A stretch of 64,000 nucleotides of DNA from Alisma plantago-aquatica (taxonomy: Eukaryota; Streptophyta; Magnoliopsida; Alismatales; Alismataceae). The DNA lies in assembly GCA_963693085.1 (NCBI GenBank), contig OY856410.1, positions 1,327,490,304-1,327,554,303 on the forward strand. Reading direction: 5' to 3'. The notes under the pieces were generated by a model that did not search any database, was not told the DNA's origin, and saw only the letters and a program-made list of their open reading frames with translations. The stretch's first letter is position 1. Each line of letters opens with the position of its first letter. The position numbers and the translations under genes were made by a program. Positions 48,780-61,400 of this stretch are shown here, in pieces.

Positions 48780-50524
48780 CCAACATTTCTAAGTTGGATG
48801 TCTTGGAACCCAAACCAAGTCAACATCCTTTTTCTTGTACGGACAAGAAAATGAATACTTACCAAAACATAAAAAGTAATGACAGTAAATGAAATCAATT
48901 TAATTTCCCCTCTTAGCATTATGGTCATGAGCTAGATTGTCTTTATGCACATACATGACAATGGTATTGGGTTCTCATGTTTTACTAGGATTTTGGTAGG
49001 ATTTCTCTTTAGGTACATAGCCTAGACCTCTTCTTCCAACTTGTCTAAAAGAGTTCTTAAAGATTTAATCAAGAATATTATTACTCTTTCGACTATCACC
49101 ATATTTTTGTAAATTAGTAATTTCATAAATTTTCTTTCTAATATCTAGTTTTACTTGATATAAACTTGAAAGTAAGGAATCTCTTTCTCTAATAACGATA
49201 TCAAAATTTGAATGAAAGAATAATACATGTTGATTTTGATAATTATTTATCTTATCAAACAATTCAACTTTTTCTTAAGAAAGAAGATCATTATTGTTTT
49301 CTAGAACAAGCAATTTGTCATTGCAATCATTTATAAAATCTTCCAAAGAATTATTTTCAAAAATTAGATCAAGAATTTAGGCATACAACTCATCATTGGT
49401 TTTTAGAATCTTTTTCAATTTCCTTTCGCACTGAACATACTTGTCATAGAATTTTTATAAACTATTAACTAGCTCTTATTTCGATTAATCAAGAAGACTT
49501 AACTTATTTTCTTCTTCATTGGTTGTTGCAATGAAACAACTTACCTTGTCTTCTTTAGCCATGAGACATTCTACTTCTTCTTCTCCACTCTCTTTATCGT
49601 CTCTTGACACATACCAAGTTGCTTTTTAGGCTTGTTCTTTCTTGTTGAAAGAAGATTTCTTTCCCTTCTTGACTTTATGACACTCATTCTTTAAATGTCC
49701 CTTCCTACCACATTCAAAGCACCTAAGAGAAGAAGAGGAAGAAATAGTAGAATTTTTTTAGATTTAAATCTTCTATATTGCTTACCATGTACAATGAGTG
49801 CATCCTCTTCACCATCTTCTTCACTTGTTTCATCACTTTCTTGAGTGATAATTTTAGTTTACACCTTAAATGCAATGTCCTTCCTTTTCTCCTTTTTATG
49901 TTCGGTCTCCAATCTTTCTTCTTCATAAAGTGTAATTTAATGAGTCTCTAGACTATCGATAAGTTGCTCCATCTTCAATGTGGTAACATCATTGGCTCCT
50001 TCAATGGTCATCACCTTTGGCTTGTACTTTGGATGCAAGGATATAAGAATCTTAGAAACTTGATCTTCCTCACATGTATACTTACCCAAGGAATTCAAGC
50101 GGTTACAATATAAGAAAACCTTACATACATTTCACTAATGGACTCATTAGTTTGCATATGGATTGTTCAAAAAAAATTTATGCATTGTACCTTTATGTGT
50201 AATTAAAAGTTTATGCCATTTTTTATAAGCAACTTCACATGAGGATATCCTATTAAACTCACTAACAAAAATTGAATAATACAAAATACTTACTACTTTT
50301 GCATTCAATTGAACTTGCTTTACCATTTCGGGATTCTGAGTTGCAAACTCCGTTCTAGGAATCTTATAGGGAAAGGACACCATATTGCAGTGGTCCAGGC
50401 TATTCCCTTGGAAGGAAAGTTGCATCCTTCTTTTCCAATAAGAATAGTTTCTTTCATAAAAAGGAGGTGGCCGAATCACGTATGTTCCTTCAATGTTGAG
50501 GTTGTGAACTACATTGTCTCCCAT
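48780..50524 (-). pseudogene. Copia Gag remnant
   Basis: The minus frame from 50524 (125 codons) carries RPPPFYERNYSYWKRRM, the N-terminal Gag signature of copia elements. Further on, CFECGRKGHLKNEC at 49680-49721 is an intact CX2CX4HX4C zinc knuckle. A coiled-coil-like segment with ERDSLLSSLYQVKLD lies at 49065-49262. Near 48790-48880 a degenerate second knuckle and the spacer KKKDVDLVWVPRH precede the protease. The start is 44 bases after the PBS. Stops between blocks make it a pseudogene. Confidence 0.8.
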
Positions 50525-50554
50525 TCAAGACCCATTTAGGATCCTTGAATACCT

Positions 50555-50566
50555 GCTCTGATACCA
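50555..50566 (-). promoter_or_regulatory. Primer-binding site of the copia element
   Basis: The minus strand reads TGGTATCAGAGC, a full match to the initiator-Met site, one base from the LTR edge. Confidence 0.92.
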
Positions 50567-50567
50567 A

Positions 50568-52208
50568 TGTAAAGATCTTGAGGGGGGTGAATACAACTTT
50601 TGGTACTTTAACATTCGATTCAAAACATAAATCAAAGAAGGAGAAGGAAATAAGGAAGACACTTTAATTTAGACTAGTTCCAACATTTGAATCAATGACT
50701 GTTAGTCCACTACCCAATTAATTCCGATTGGTATTTTGAAAGTGATTATTTTATTTACCTCTAAAGGGTGTTATAACAAAATACAATCACCTTCCATTTT
50801 AAGTAGACTTCACCTTGAAGTATCCTCAACCTCCTTGAAGCATCCTTCTTAAAGTAACCTAAGAAACCTTAGAGCAGCCTGCACCACCAAAGAAGTAGCT
50901 CCACCACCTTGAGATAGACTTCACCTAGAAGTATCTCCAACCTCCTTTGAAGCAGCCTTCTTGAAGTAACCTCAAGTACAACTTGGAGCAGCCTTTACCT
51001 CCTTGAAGTAGATCCACCACCTTGAGATAGCCTTCACCTAGAAGTAGCTCTAACCTCATTTGAAGTAGTCTTCTTGAAGTAACCTCAAGCAAACAATGAA
51101 GCATCCTTCACCTCCTTAAAGTAGCTCCAAGAAACCTCCTTTCAACAACCTCGAACCCTGGGAGTAGTTAAGGAGAACAATGTACAACACAAAAGAAATA
51201 TATTGGAAGGAAGAAATACTTAACCAATGAAGTACAACGTCAATATTCCTATATCAAGCATTTAAACCTCCTATCCACTTAAGATGGACGTTGTTATGTG
51301 GTGGATAGAAGATAGTAGCTATAGGACACAACTTTGGAGCACAAGGAAGAAGATAACAAGTGATTCTCAGCTTTGTTTCTCTCTAGAATGGATGCTCAAG
51401 TATAGCTTGTGTATTGTGTATGAAAGTGATTATTTGGGAGTCCAAAGGCCTCTCCTATTTGTAGGAATGGTTTATAAGTTATTAGGGACATTTTAGGGAG
51501 TGTCTAGACTGTTCTTAGTACTTAACTAGCCATTAGGTAGAAAGTAGTTGGGTTGCAACGGCTAACATGTTTATTAAATGTGAAGTTTCCAGAAATTTTC
51601 TCAGTCGACAATATTTTTGACCGGATTACTCTCGGTCCACAAACATGATGACTGAATGATTGTCTGGGTTTATCTCAATATAATGGCTATATGTATGTTA
51701 TCTCTTCTTTAAACCTATTACAACGTCTATATCTCAGTCGACAATATTGTCAATTTAAAATTTACTCAGACTAAAGATTTGCAAAGTTATTTTTTGATTG
51801 TCTGAGTCTTTGACCGAATTATTCTTCGTCAATAATTTGGTCAACCATGAAGGCGTTTTTGCAAGTATTTGCAATGTATGTGAGGTCCTATTGATGTTTT
51901 ATATGAAATCTATCAGCCTAAAGTCTTCGTGTGAGTGTAAATAGGGTTTTGGGTGGATAGGAAAGATCTAATGCTTGATTTACATGATATACAAGTAACT
52001 GTACATTATATACTTGTACAAGTTTTTACATTCAGTACAATCATGAGGATATCAAACTTTTAAGCACATTGATCTTCAACTATCCACTTAGTATGATCGC
52101 GTCATCTTCTTGAATCTTGAAATACTGAGGTAGCACATTAGATTCACAAGAATGAAATGTTTATCATTATCAAAACAAAGGGTATTCCAATGTCCAATTT
52201 AGCCAACA
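50568..52208 (-). repeat. 5' LTR of the copia element (right in the window)
   Basis: The LTR is 1641 bp, TGTAAAGATCTTGAG...AGCCAACA in plus coordinates. It carries the CTTGAAGTA minisatellite at 50795-51150 and the GTCGAC motif cluster at 51600-51850, here more decayed than in the left LTR. Confidence 0.9.
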
Positions 52209-52213
52209 CTAAC
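52209..52213. other. Target-site duplication of the copia element, right (CTAAC)
   Basis: Second copy of the target; see 44699-44703. Confidence 0.9.
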
Positions 52214-55000
52214 ATCCTTCTATGGATTATTTACACAAAACTATAGCTATCTTCATAATTGGTAGAGTTACCTAAAATTGTTCAGTGTAGTATTAGCAAC
52301 TAGTTTAGTGAATGAAAATTTCACCATGTAGACTAGAGGATATATATATTCTTTAGTAAGCGTATTGTAGTGTATGAAATCAGGCAATCAATTTGATACT
52401 AAACTAAATGAGCAATAAAAAACCCATAACATACTAACACTTAGAATAACTTTACTATATATTTATGGATCTAATATCTGAGTTTAGTATTACTGAATAA
52501 TAAGTTCCTAAGTTTGACTTATTAAATCTTTCAATCTCTTTATTAATTCCCTAGACCCACATGAGGTGCACTACAACATGTGGAAGCATCATAAAAAGCT
52601 ACAATCTCACTATACAAGACATAGATTTGACCACTGATTCCAAGTCTGGTAACTAGCTACTCGGTCTCCAATGGGCTTCACCATGTCGGGTGTTGATAGC
52701 TACATTTTCTAGACAAATAACAGGACTCCTCCTCTTAACATTGGTACTCAAGAAGACTGTCAAAGAACTATGGCTTAAACTTTCTACATTAGTGGTTCTA
52801 TAAGGGTAGAGTTACTTAGTAGTAACTAAATTTTGTACCATCATGATCTTCAATTATCGTTGTGTGCTTATTTGTATCTTTATTGAATCTTTGTAACACC
52901 TGGACCTCTGGTTATTGTTTGTATCACTAGAATCTATATTTGCTTTAGGATACCATTGTTATTATTTAGGAGGTCGTCAACATTGGGCTTAACCCCTTAT
53001 GCCCCACCGATACACTCCAAATTCCTCTCCTAGATGATGTCAATGGGTAAGCCATTTCCTCCTTTGTGATACAAACCTCCATATAGAATCTATGGTGTTT
53101 AGAGATTCTAGTGGTCTAATGATTCTTTAGGTTCACTTTTTAATGATCTATTGAACTTAACATAAATAAGCACGTAGTTATATCATTCCATTTTATATAG
53201 TTAAATTCTACATTGTTAACATTACTATCAATTATCATATTAAACAAATGTACTATTTTTGATACCCAAAAGTCATTAATTGAATTGCTAACTTTTAATG
53301 TTTTATTTCAATTGTAACGAGCATTGTATTTTACCCACACATAATATTGGATCATATCTAGATAAACCTCATACTAGAATAATAATTTTGATATTTCATA
53401 ATAAATTCTACTTATTATGTTCTAACTAATTTGTACTAAACTCTTGATATCAAGAATTGTATATAACTCTTGATATTATGAATTTTATATAACTTGAACT
53501 GGCTAAACAAAGCATCAAAATAATAAAATTAGAAGGAAATATGTCATTTATCATCATTGTTTCATGATTTAATTGAACTGAAACTATGAAATAACATTTA
53601 TGAGCATGTATTTTGGTTCTAAGGATTTATGACAAACATAGGTTCATCGGTACTTCTATATTTTACTGTGTTTGGAATTCATACAAATCATATGCACACA
53701 TTTTAGAACTAACATACACTAACTCCCATAGATTTTGTAGCTATTTCAATCATTTCTGACATGGAAATCTGATTTAGGGGTTATTGGTCTAGTTATAGAT
53801 AAATTAGTAAACAAAGAAATACACATTCTAAATGTTTTATTGCAAGTTATGCAAAAATCATGGCTCGAAGATGGACTACCATCACCTTTAGTTTTATTTT
53901 AGATATTGTTCATGATTTTGGTTTTGTTTGATCTAAATCTTGGCTTGTTAAGAATGAATTCAAGCAAAGAGCTCTAATTATACCATCCATAGGTCAAAGT
54001 CAATCTACTACTAGAATCCATCTACTAGAGTAGAAGAAAAAAAAAGAGAGGAAAGTAACCTCAATTAAACTTACTTTAGGATCTAACTAATAAAAGGAGA
54101 AAGAATGATGGACGAGACATAGATCAGACTTATCTTGATGATTCTAAATCTAGGACTACTAATGTCCAACATTCTTCATGTTCTTCCCTAAAATTTCCTT
54201 AGTAATTACCTTCTTGAGTGTCTTGTCTGTAGTTTAGGTCTATTATTGTGTAGAGAACTGAAATCTGAATCCAATGAAATAAATTTCATCACTGCCTAAT
54301 ATGTATATCAATAGTTATGAGTCTTATGACCATTTTCATGATTGGTTATGGTGGGCGGCAACAACACACATTTCACCTAGTTTGTGGGCCCATCCAATTG
54401 AGCTATCAGAAAGCCCATGGAAGGACTATTTGAATTTTCCACATCGGAAGGACCATTTGTTGCGAACAAATGGTAGTCTTTTGTGATTACGAAAAATTCC
54501 ATAACCCTATCACCTTAACTCTTATTTGTTCCTACAACATAACAAACTTTGGTACGAAATTAATTTTGAGTTGTGATACATAATCATCTTAAATTGAAAT
54601 ATCTTTTATCAAATTTGCATTCATAATTATACTCCATTGAATTATTTTAAAATTTAAGTGGCACCATATAATTTGTCCTCAATTAGATGGAATCATTCCA
54701 TATTGGACTCACAATTGAAGAATTGAACTGAATTATGAATTCTTGGCATTAGAATCACACAAAAATAAAAATTCCACTAATAGATATTTATATATGTATT
54801 AATTAAGAGAATAACTTTATTGGACACCTTAGGATCATAAATAATGAAGTTAGTAATTTTTGAATTTATATTAATTTAAATTGAATGTATAGTTAAAAAA
54901 TTCATGTATAAATTTTTGAGGTATAGGGGATTCAGTTATATGAAAATAAAATCAAAGTTCCGGTCAAATAGGTTTATGACCCGCCATGACGTGCATGTGC
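52214..55000. repeat. Second copy of the LTR-like block (C2)
   Basis: 52556-53170 aligns with 33350-33980 (C1) in the same orientation at moderate identity. The remainder is AT-rich and not aligned by eye. The block is the right-hand host sequence of the copia insertion, so it once joined 44698. The frame at 54301-54486 is not recognised. Confidence 0.5.
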
Positions 55001-57399
55001 ACCTGCTGCATCCTATCCATGTGGCCATTACAGAGGCCCAAACTCAAGAGAGTAACATATTGCATCCTCCTCCACTTCTTCTCCAACATTATAGAAAGTT
55101 TTGATGACCCTCTCACTACCTAATTGGCTAACTATTAATTAAAAATGGTGCTCCAGTCATCTGATGCCATTGCAACAGTCAACCTAAGTGTTGTTATGAC
55201 CGACCAGTCAATTTCACATGCCTTCCCCTTGCCAAATTGATGATGATAATTGGTTCACTATTGCCTTCCAAACATATATCCTAAATTCCCTAGACCTCTA
55301 TATAACTATATCTATTCCATCGTCTATCCATCAACTCCATATCCTCCCCCACCAAGATCCACTCCAACTAGACCTTATCATAACCTGAACCCATATGTCT
55401 TACCTAAGCTTCATGGTACAATTTCCCATAGTTTGTCATTGATGAATTTCCCTAAAACTATTACTTATCCTCCTTCCTAAGAAGAACCACCTTCATCCAA
55501 AAAGCCATATACACCCCGAGTGCTCACTTTCTCTCCCTTTGCATGCTACAACCTTCGGCCATCATCTTAGATTGGAACTCACTAGTTCCCAACCCCAAAC
55601 AATGCGACAACATCCCCTTTCCTCCTCGGTCTCCAACCATGAGGGCGCAATGCTCTGACCAGACTACTAACAATGCATCCATCAAAACTTCTAACCTTGT
55701 TGGAATCTGATCATCTGAATCAATGACACAAAGCAATTAGTCATTTCTTCCAATCCCGTAATACCCCAAGACCATCTCCTATGCATCAAAGAGGAACTTT
55801 ACACCCTCTCCTTCTCATTATGCTTCCACATACATATATTAAATCATGGATGAAACCATTGCATTATAACTTAGTGAAATTCTGATAATCAATATTACTA
55901 TAAGTAAAACAAGAATATCAATAAGCCAAAAATATGAACCATGACATACAAACATATCTACATTTTTGGACATGTTACATAGGGATATGCATAACATAAC
56001 ATATTCCCTTGATTACTAGATTTTGTAGGTGTATACATATGACTATAAGATAGGTAATATGAGGAACATAAAGTATTATTAGAAATTGATGAAACAAAAA
56101 TCAAGAAATTTCCAATCTCTATAACCCATGATTTAGACTATATTCTTCAATAGTCAACCTTTAAATTTATTATTCATATAAATGACTCATATAATGGGGA
56201 TTACAATCTTACAAAGGGATAAAAATTGGAAATTGAATTTAGTGGGATTTTTCCTTTATACTATACATATAGTTATTCTAAGAACTTTACACATATATGG
56301 ATATAATCTTGTATATTCCACATCTCTAATGCACACTATAATTCAAGGATATGATACATATAGGAGTATGAATTTAATGAGTTATATTTTTGTATATATT
56401 ATGAACATGAATAATAATTAGAGTGTCCTATGTGACTGTTGTATAAATATTAATATTTACTAAGGGATTTCAGTTCATCATTTCAGGATGAGAAATTATA
56501 ACACCTAAAAGTGATTAATATATATAATACACCCTAAAGGAAAAAATAATAATTTCACCTACTAAGAATCTACAAAGTGATTTGCAGGCAAAGAAACATC
56601 AAATAATCCTAGCATATTTTCTTTTTCTAGATTTATGAGAAATTGGCATCTTTATCATTGTGGGCGTCTTTATTGCAAATTCTCGACTAAAACAAGTACT
56701 AGATTCATGATTATATTATTGAGCTATTTTGTTTCTCTTATAAATTTCATTTATATAATTTTGCAGATCTAGTTAACCGACTTTGTTTTTAGCCTTGTCC
56801 CCATCTCAAAAGTCACAACAGTTAGTTAAATATCAAATGTTGTGTAATAATTTAAAAAGTGATTGAATTTGAACTTTAGCATAAATTTTTTAATAGTTTC
56901 TATGATATTTGGCTCATTAGATTTGGTGTGTCATGTCCCTTAACCCTGCATAGTGGATAGTGAACCATTGTAGGTCCCCATATTAGTTACCCCATAGGAG
57001 AAAGTGTCATTATCTCATAGAGAGGAGAACACTAGGCTCCTATCTTGGACGAAGACAAAATATTATATTTCTTTTGCTAATGGTTAAATCATTTCATTTG
57101 AATAATTTGATATCTTTATATTGTTTTGAGAATCTCCTTATTTTTTCTAGTTACTACTTTTAATTGATGTATCCTTTTGAAACTACTAGGGTAACTAGAT
57201 CATCTTCTTTTGATTACCTTAGTCTCCATAGATATGTGCATATTTATTCATCCTATTTGCATATTTTATCTCTCTCTTTAGGAGAATTTCAATATTATTA
57301 TTTATTTTAAAGTCAATTTTCTTAGTTTGGCTTTTCTCCATTTTATTTGGAGTTTTACTAGTTTTCGTTGACTTTTGCAAGTAGATGATTCCATTTAGA
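55001..57399. other. AT-rich stretch without recognised content
   Basis: A Pro/Tyr-rich plus frame at 55250-55480 and a minus frame at 55524-55736 match nothing known to me. No LTR ends, PBS or PPT were seen. I cannot assign this stretch. Confidence 0.4.
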
Positions 57400-58995
57400 G
57401 CCCAAGAAGGCCCATGAAATAGTGACTCAATTGTCTATCTTATGCTCCTAAACTCTCAATCAATCCACATACTCTTCTAGTCAGTCAACTCACATGCACC
57501 AAATGTTTCAACTTCCTGTAGTCTTGATAGATATACTCTATAACAAAATGGTCATAACTTTTACATTCCAAGCTAGAATTTAATGTGTAGATATGTGTAA
57601 GAAAGGAAAATTAATTCTCTAAACGAAAATTGTATTTTAATGGCTTTCCAGTCATTCAACTTTCTTTACAAGATGATCGATTCATTATTGTGGGAATCGA
57701 CAACAAAAATAGTCAAATGGTCAAAGTGTTAAAGGAAGAAAATTCAATAAATCTCTCATGTTGGGGAAAAAATATTGTTGTATAAGTCACATAGGAAAGT
57801 TGTTTTATTCCATATACTTTTTGTTGGAGGAAATAATTCAAGTAAAGGCTTTTTAAAGTTCTAAAATGATAACATCATCAATGTGTTATGGGTCTAAACA
57901 ATGTGACTTCAGGCTGAAGCAAGTGATTAATGCAGTCAACCGATTGGAATCCTGGATAATGCAATCAATCTTCCTCTAGTAACCATTCCTATACGTTTAT
58001 TTCCCCTCTTTTGCTCTTAGAAAAGGAGGGGGACTTCAAAGAAAAGTGTTCCACATTTTCTATAACCAAGAGCCCCCTCTGGGCTTGTTCTTATTCTCTT
58101 TTATGTCTCAGTAGTTCCCTCCTGGGGCATGGAACTAGCTCCATGGCCCATTCTTATTCGATGTAATCAACGCTAATGTTTAGTAAAATGATTCTTTCAT
58201 TTGGTTTTTGCTTGAATGATGGTTGAATTCATATCCTCTTGTGAGTGATGTGATCTCATATCCCCACAAGAATATACCCATAATCTCTAAATTGTGATTT
58301 TTATCTTTTTATTCATCTAATCTCATATTGTTTTCTAGTGTAATGATTATATTTTTTTTGGAGTTTTGAGATCTTAGATACTCACAAGAATAAACCCATG
58401 ATCTCTTATCGATATTTGCTGATGTATTTTATAATCGTTCTACCTATTCACTTGTTTCTTATAGATTACAGTGACGAGATCATTTGACCCATAAGTTTGA
58501 ATGTCAAAATTGAAATCACATGTTTCTGGATTAGATCCTAGATAGGGACACATTCGATGTTTGAACTAGGATCTTCAAATTCCATCATTAATGAATTTGT
58601 GGGATGTCCAACCCTTGTGAGATTTGTTCTCCAAAAGAAAGAAAATCCACATTGTCATGATTTGATTACTAGTCTTAGGAGTTGATTCATTGAATAATAG
58701 CTTGTATATTGGTGGTGATCCCCTTGACCCCCAGTTCTTTCTAACATTTGATAGTTAAATATTATTTCTACTCTTTTATTTTCTATTCTTAGCATAATTG
58801 AACTCTCATAGTTTGGATTTTTTTCCTTATTGTTCTGACTATTGGTTTTGAATTTCAACCATCTTTTTGGTGTATGTTGGATCAATACCTTACTACCAAA
58901 AAGTTGGTATGTTGCTTGGAATGCATTGAATGCCTCTTTAGAAGGTCGAACCATAGGAATTTTCCTAGATATTTTGTGTTAAATGACAAGCACCA
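57400..58995 (+). repeat. Probable 5' LTR of an Athila/Tat-like element (left end unknown)
   Basis: The right edge is defined by ...GACAAGCACCA at 58995 followed by a PBS. The left boundary is not found and 57400 is only a guess. Frames at 58655-59118 on minus are LTR-derived. Confidence 0.45.
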
Positions 58996-58997
58996 AA

Positions 58998-59017
58998 TTT
59001 GACATTCTTGTCGGGGA
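58998..59017 (+). promoter_or_regulatory. Decayed primer-binding site, Asp-tRNA type
   Basis: TTTGACATTCTTGTCGGGGA matches the tRNA-Asp-type primer site TGGCGCCGTTGCCGGGGA at 12 of 18 positions, including the whole GTCGGGGA-like end. This site is used by Athila-type Ty3/gypsy elements. Confidence 0.65.
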
Positions 59018-59956
59018 TGACACACGATGTTTTTTAGATTCGATCGCTTGTATATATATGATTTCTCTTCTTTTTTATTTATAGTTTTATTTAATTTTTT
59101 AATTTTAGTTTTTTCCATAATTTTAATCTTATTTATAATTCCTTAGCTTGTTTGTAATTCTTAGTCTTGTTCTATAATTCATTCCTTTTTCTCCTATCGA
59201 GCTCCATTATGGTAGTGATTCTCCTCTTTCTATCGAATACCTTTCTGGTGTTACCACTTTTGAGTTTGTTTTGTATTTTAGTTGTTATGTAATTTTTAGT
59301 TGGGTTATAATCTCTTTTGTTATTTTGTAATTATCCTTTAATTTACTTTTATAATTTTTAGTCTTGTTCCATAATTTCTTTTTGTAATTTACTTTTCTAC
59401 GAAGAACCATTCTATTAGTGTATCAATCCTCTCCTTCTATTGAGTTTCCATTCTAGTAGTGCTACTTTCTGGTTTGTTTAATAATTTTTAGTCTTGTTTA
59501 CAGTTACCTACCTTATCTTTGTCATTTTTAGTTCTTCTGTCATTTCTAGTTATCTCCTTGACTTGTTTTGTAAATTTATTTTCTTTTCATAATTTTAGTT
59601 CTTAGTTTCTTCTAGTTTAGATATTTTTCCTTTCTTTATACCGTTGATTCCTTTTTTTAATTTATTTTATAAAAAATCTGTCCTAATGGAGTGGTCAAGA
59701 CAATATGGTTAACAATGTCAATTTTGTGTTTATTACAACCATACATCACTAGATTTCCAAAATATATACTCTTATATTATGGTGTAACCTTCTAATGCCA
59801 GGTCTTCCTACTAAAGTGGAAATAATGAAAATTATAATCCACAAACTTCTGAAAACTATTATGAAGAAGAATGTTACACATATCAATATTAGGGAAGATA
59901 TTACCAATAATTTTTTAGGGGGTATGGTGAGGATAACAAACAAAATTTTGGAGGGT
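59018..59956 (+). pseudogene. Athila/Tat-like leader and Gag end
   Basis: A very T-rich leader (59040-59690, TTTTAGTT and TTGTAATT runs) follows the PBS, as in Athila/Tat elements. At 59716-59757 the plus frame gives CQFCVYYNHTSLDF, a CX2CX4HX4C zinc knuckle whose last Cys has become Phe. An Asn/Tyr/Glu-rich segment (NNENYNPQTSENYYEE) follows to about 59940 with two stops. The capsid part expected before the knuckle is missing or unreadable. The copia remnant at 59957 cuts the element. Confidence 0.6.
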
Positions 59957-61400
59957 ATTGGAAACTTGCCTTTTATTACATCATAGCCATTACAATCATC
60001 ACATGATCCGATCTATGGGCATACATAACAACAAACTCCCACTTGCTCGTAGAGCCAATCACACACGGATCTTATTCCGAGTGACCTTAAATAACCATCA
60101 TGATTTTGCAGTGAAAGTTCCTTTGTTAAGGGATCAACAACATCGTTCTCAGTTGGTAATTTGTAAATATTTACATCTCCTCATTGTACGATCTCTCGTA
60201 TGAGATGATACTGCCTTTGTATATGATTTGAGCTTTGATGTGATTTGGGTTCCTTAGCCTGTGCAACGACTCCATCATTGTCACAATATAGTTTGATGCC
60301 TCACTAATGCTTGGAACAAACCCAAGTTCTATAATCAACTTCTTGATCCATACATCCTTCTTTGTTGCACTTGATACAACAATATACTCAACCTCTATTG
60401 TAGAATCAACAACAATTTCCATCTTGGAACTCTTCCAGCTCACAACTCCATTGTTAAGGTAGAACACAAATCCAGATTGTGACTTGTAATCATCTTGATC
60501 AGTCTGGAAGCTTTCATCGGTGTAATTTTTTACCACCAACTCTTCCTCTCCACCATAAACAAAGAACTTATCCTTAGTCCTTCTCAAGTACTTGAGGATG
60601 TTCTTCATGGCTATTTAGTGAGCATCACCTGGATTTCACTGATATCTGCTCATCATGATCATGACATATAAGACGTCTGGAATGGTACACAACATTGGAT
60701 GCATGATTGATCTCATTGTTGAGGCATATGGAATCACACTCATGTGTTCCCTTTCTTCACAAGAACTAGGACATTGACCTCTAGAGATGGGGACACCATG
60801 TCATACAAGCAAGTTTCCTCTCTTTGAGTTCTCAAATATGAACTACTTCAACACTTTATCAATGTATATGATCTGACAAGTCAGTGAATCCTTCTAGATC
60901 TATCTCTATAGATCTTTATCTTTAACATGTAGGACGCTTCTCCAAGTCTTTCATAGAAAACATATTTTCAAGCCATGTCTTTATCTTTTATAAAGTAGGG
61001 ATGTCATTCCCCATCAATAGTATGTCATCTACATATAGTATGAGGAATGTCAATATGCTCCCATTAACCTTCTTGTACATACATGGTTCATATTCATTTT
61101 GTAGAAAGCTAAACCCTTTGAATGAATCATCAAAACAAAGATTATAGATCTGAGATGAATGCTTCAATCCATAGATTGAACTTTGTACCTTACAAACTTT
61201 ATTTGCACCCTATGAATTGATGAAACCCTCAGGTTGTGTCATGAACAAAAAATCAAGTAAATTCTCATTAAGGAATGTTATTTTAACACACATATGCCAA
61301 ATTTCATAGTCATGATAAGCTGCAAAGGCAAGCATGATCCTAATGGACTTAACCATAGCCATAAGAGAAAAGGTTTGTTCATAGTCAACACCTAGAACTT
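59957..61400 (-). pseudogene. Second copia element: RT and RNase H remnant
   Basis: On minus: GVDYEQTFS and MAMVKSIRIMLAFAAYHD (61290-61395), then MTQPEGF near 61220, belong to the copia RT. YVDDIL is intact at 61018-61035. The frame 60171-60608 is RNase H: LKYLRRTKDKFFVYGG, YTDESFQ, SQSGFVF, VSWKSSK, VDSTIEVEY. GDVNIYKLPTENDVVDPLTK (60110-60180) is the pol end. The PPT AAGTGGGAG lies at 60036-60044. The 3' LTR begins TGTTGTTATG at 60033 and only about 75 bases of it are seen to 59957. The RT is cut at 61400 by an E-family LTR. Stops and frameshifts are present. Confidence 0.85.

Larger units (their letters stand above)
44704..52208 (-). mobile_element. Complete but decayed Ty1/copia element
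   Basis: A minus-strand element of 7505 bp with LTRs 44704-46341 and 50568-52208, PBS, PPT and exact target copies CTAAC. The LTR in sense begins TGTTGGCTAAATTGG. The internal region is 4.2 kb. In sense it shows Gag with a CCHC zinc knuckle, a second degenerate knuckle, a protease remnant and the start of integrase. I could not read RT or RNase H in the remaining 1.2 kb, so a deletion there is likely. LTR style and PPT fit the Tork/SIRE-like side of copia. The LTR pair differs at about 12 % of positions in a 170-bp sample. Confidence 0.9.

Noticed and set aside
54301..54486. Trp- and His-rich 61-codon frame
   Set aside because: Short, with no family match, inside a decayed repeat block.
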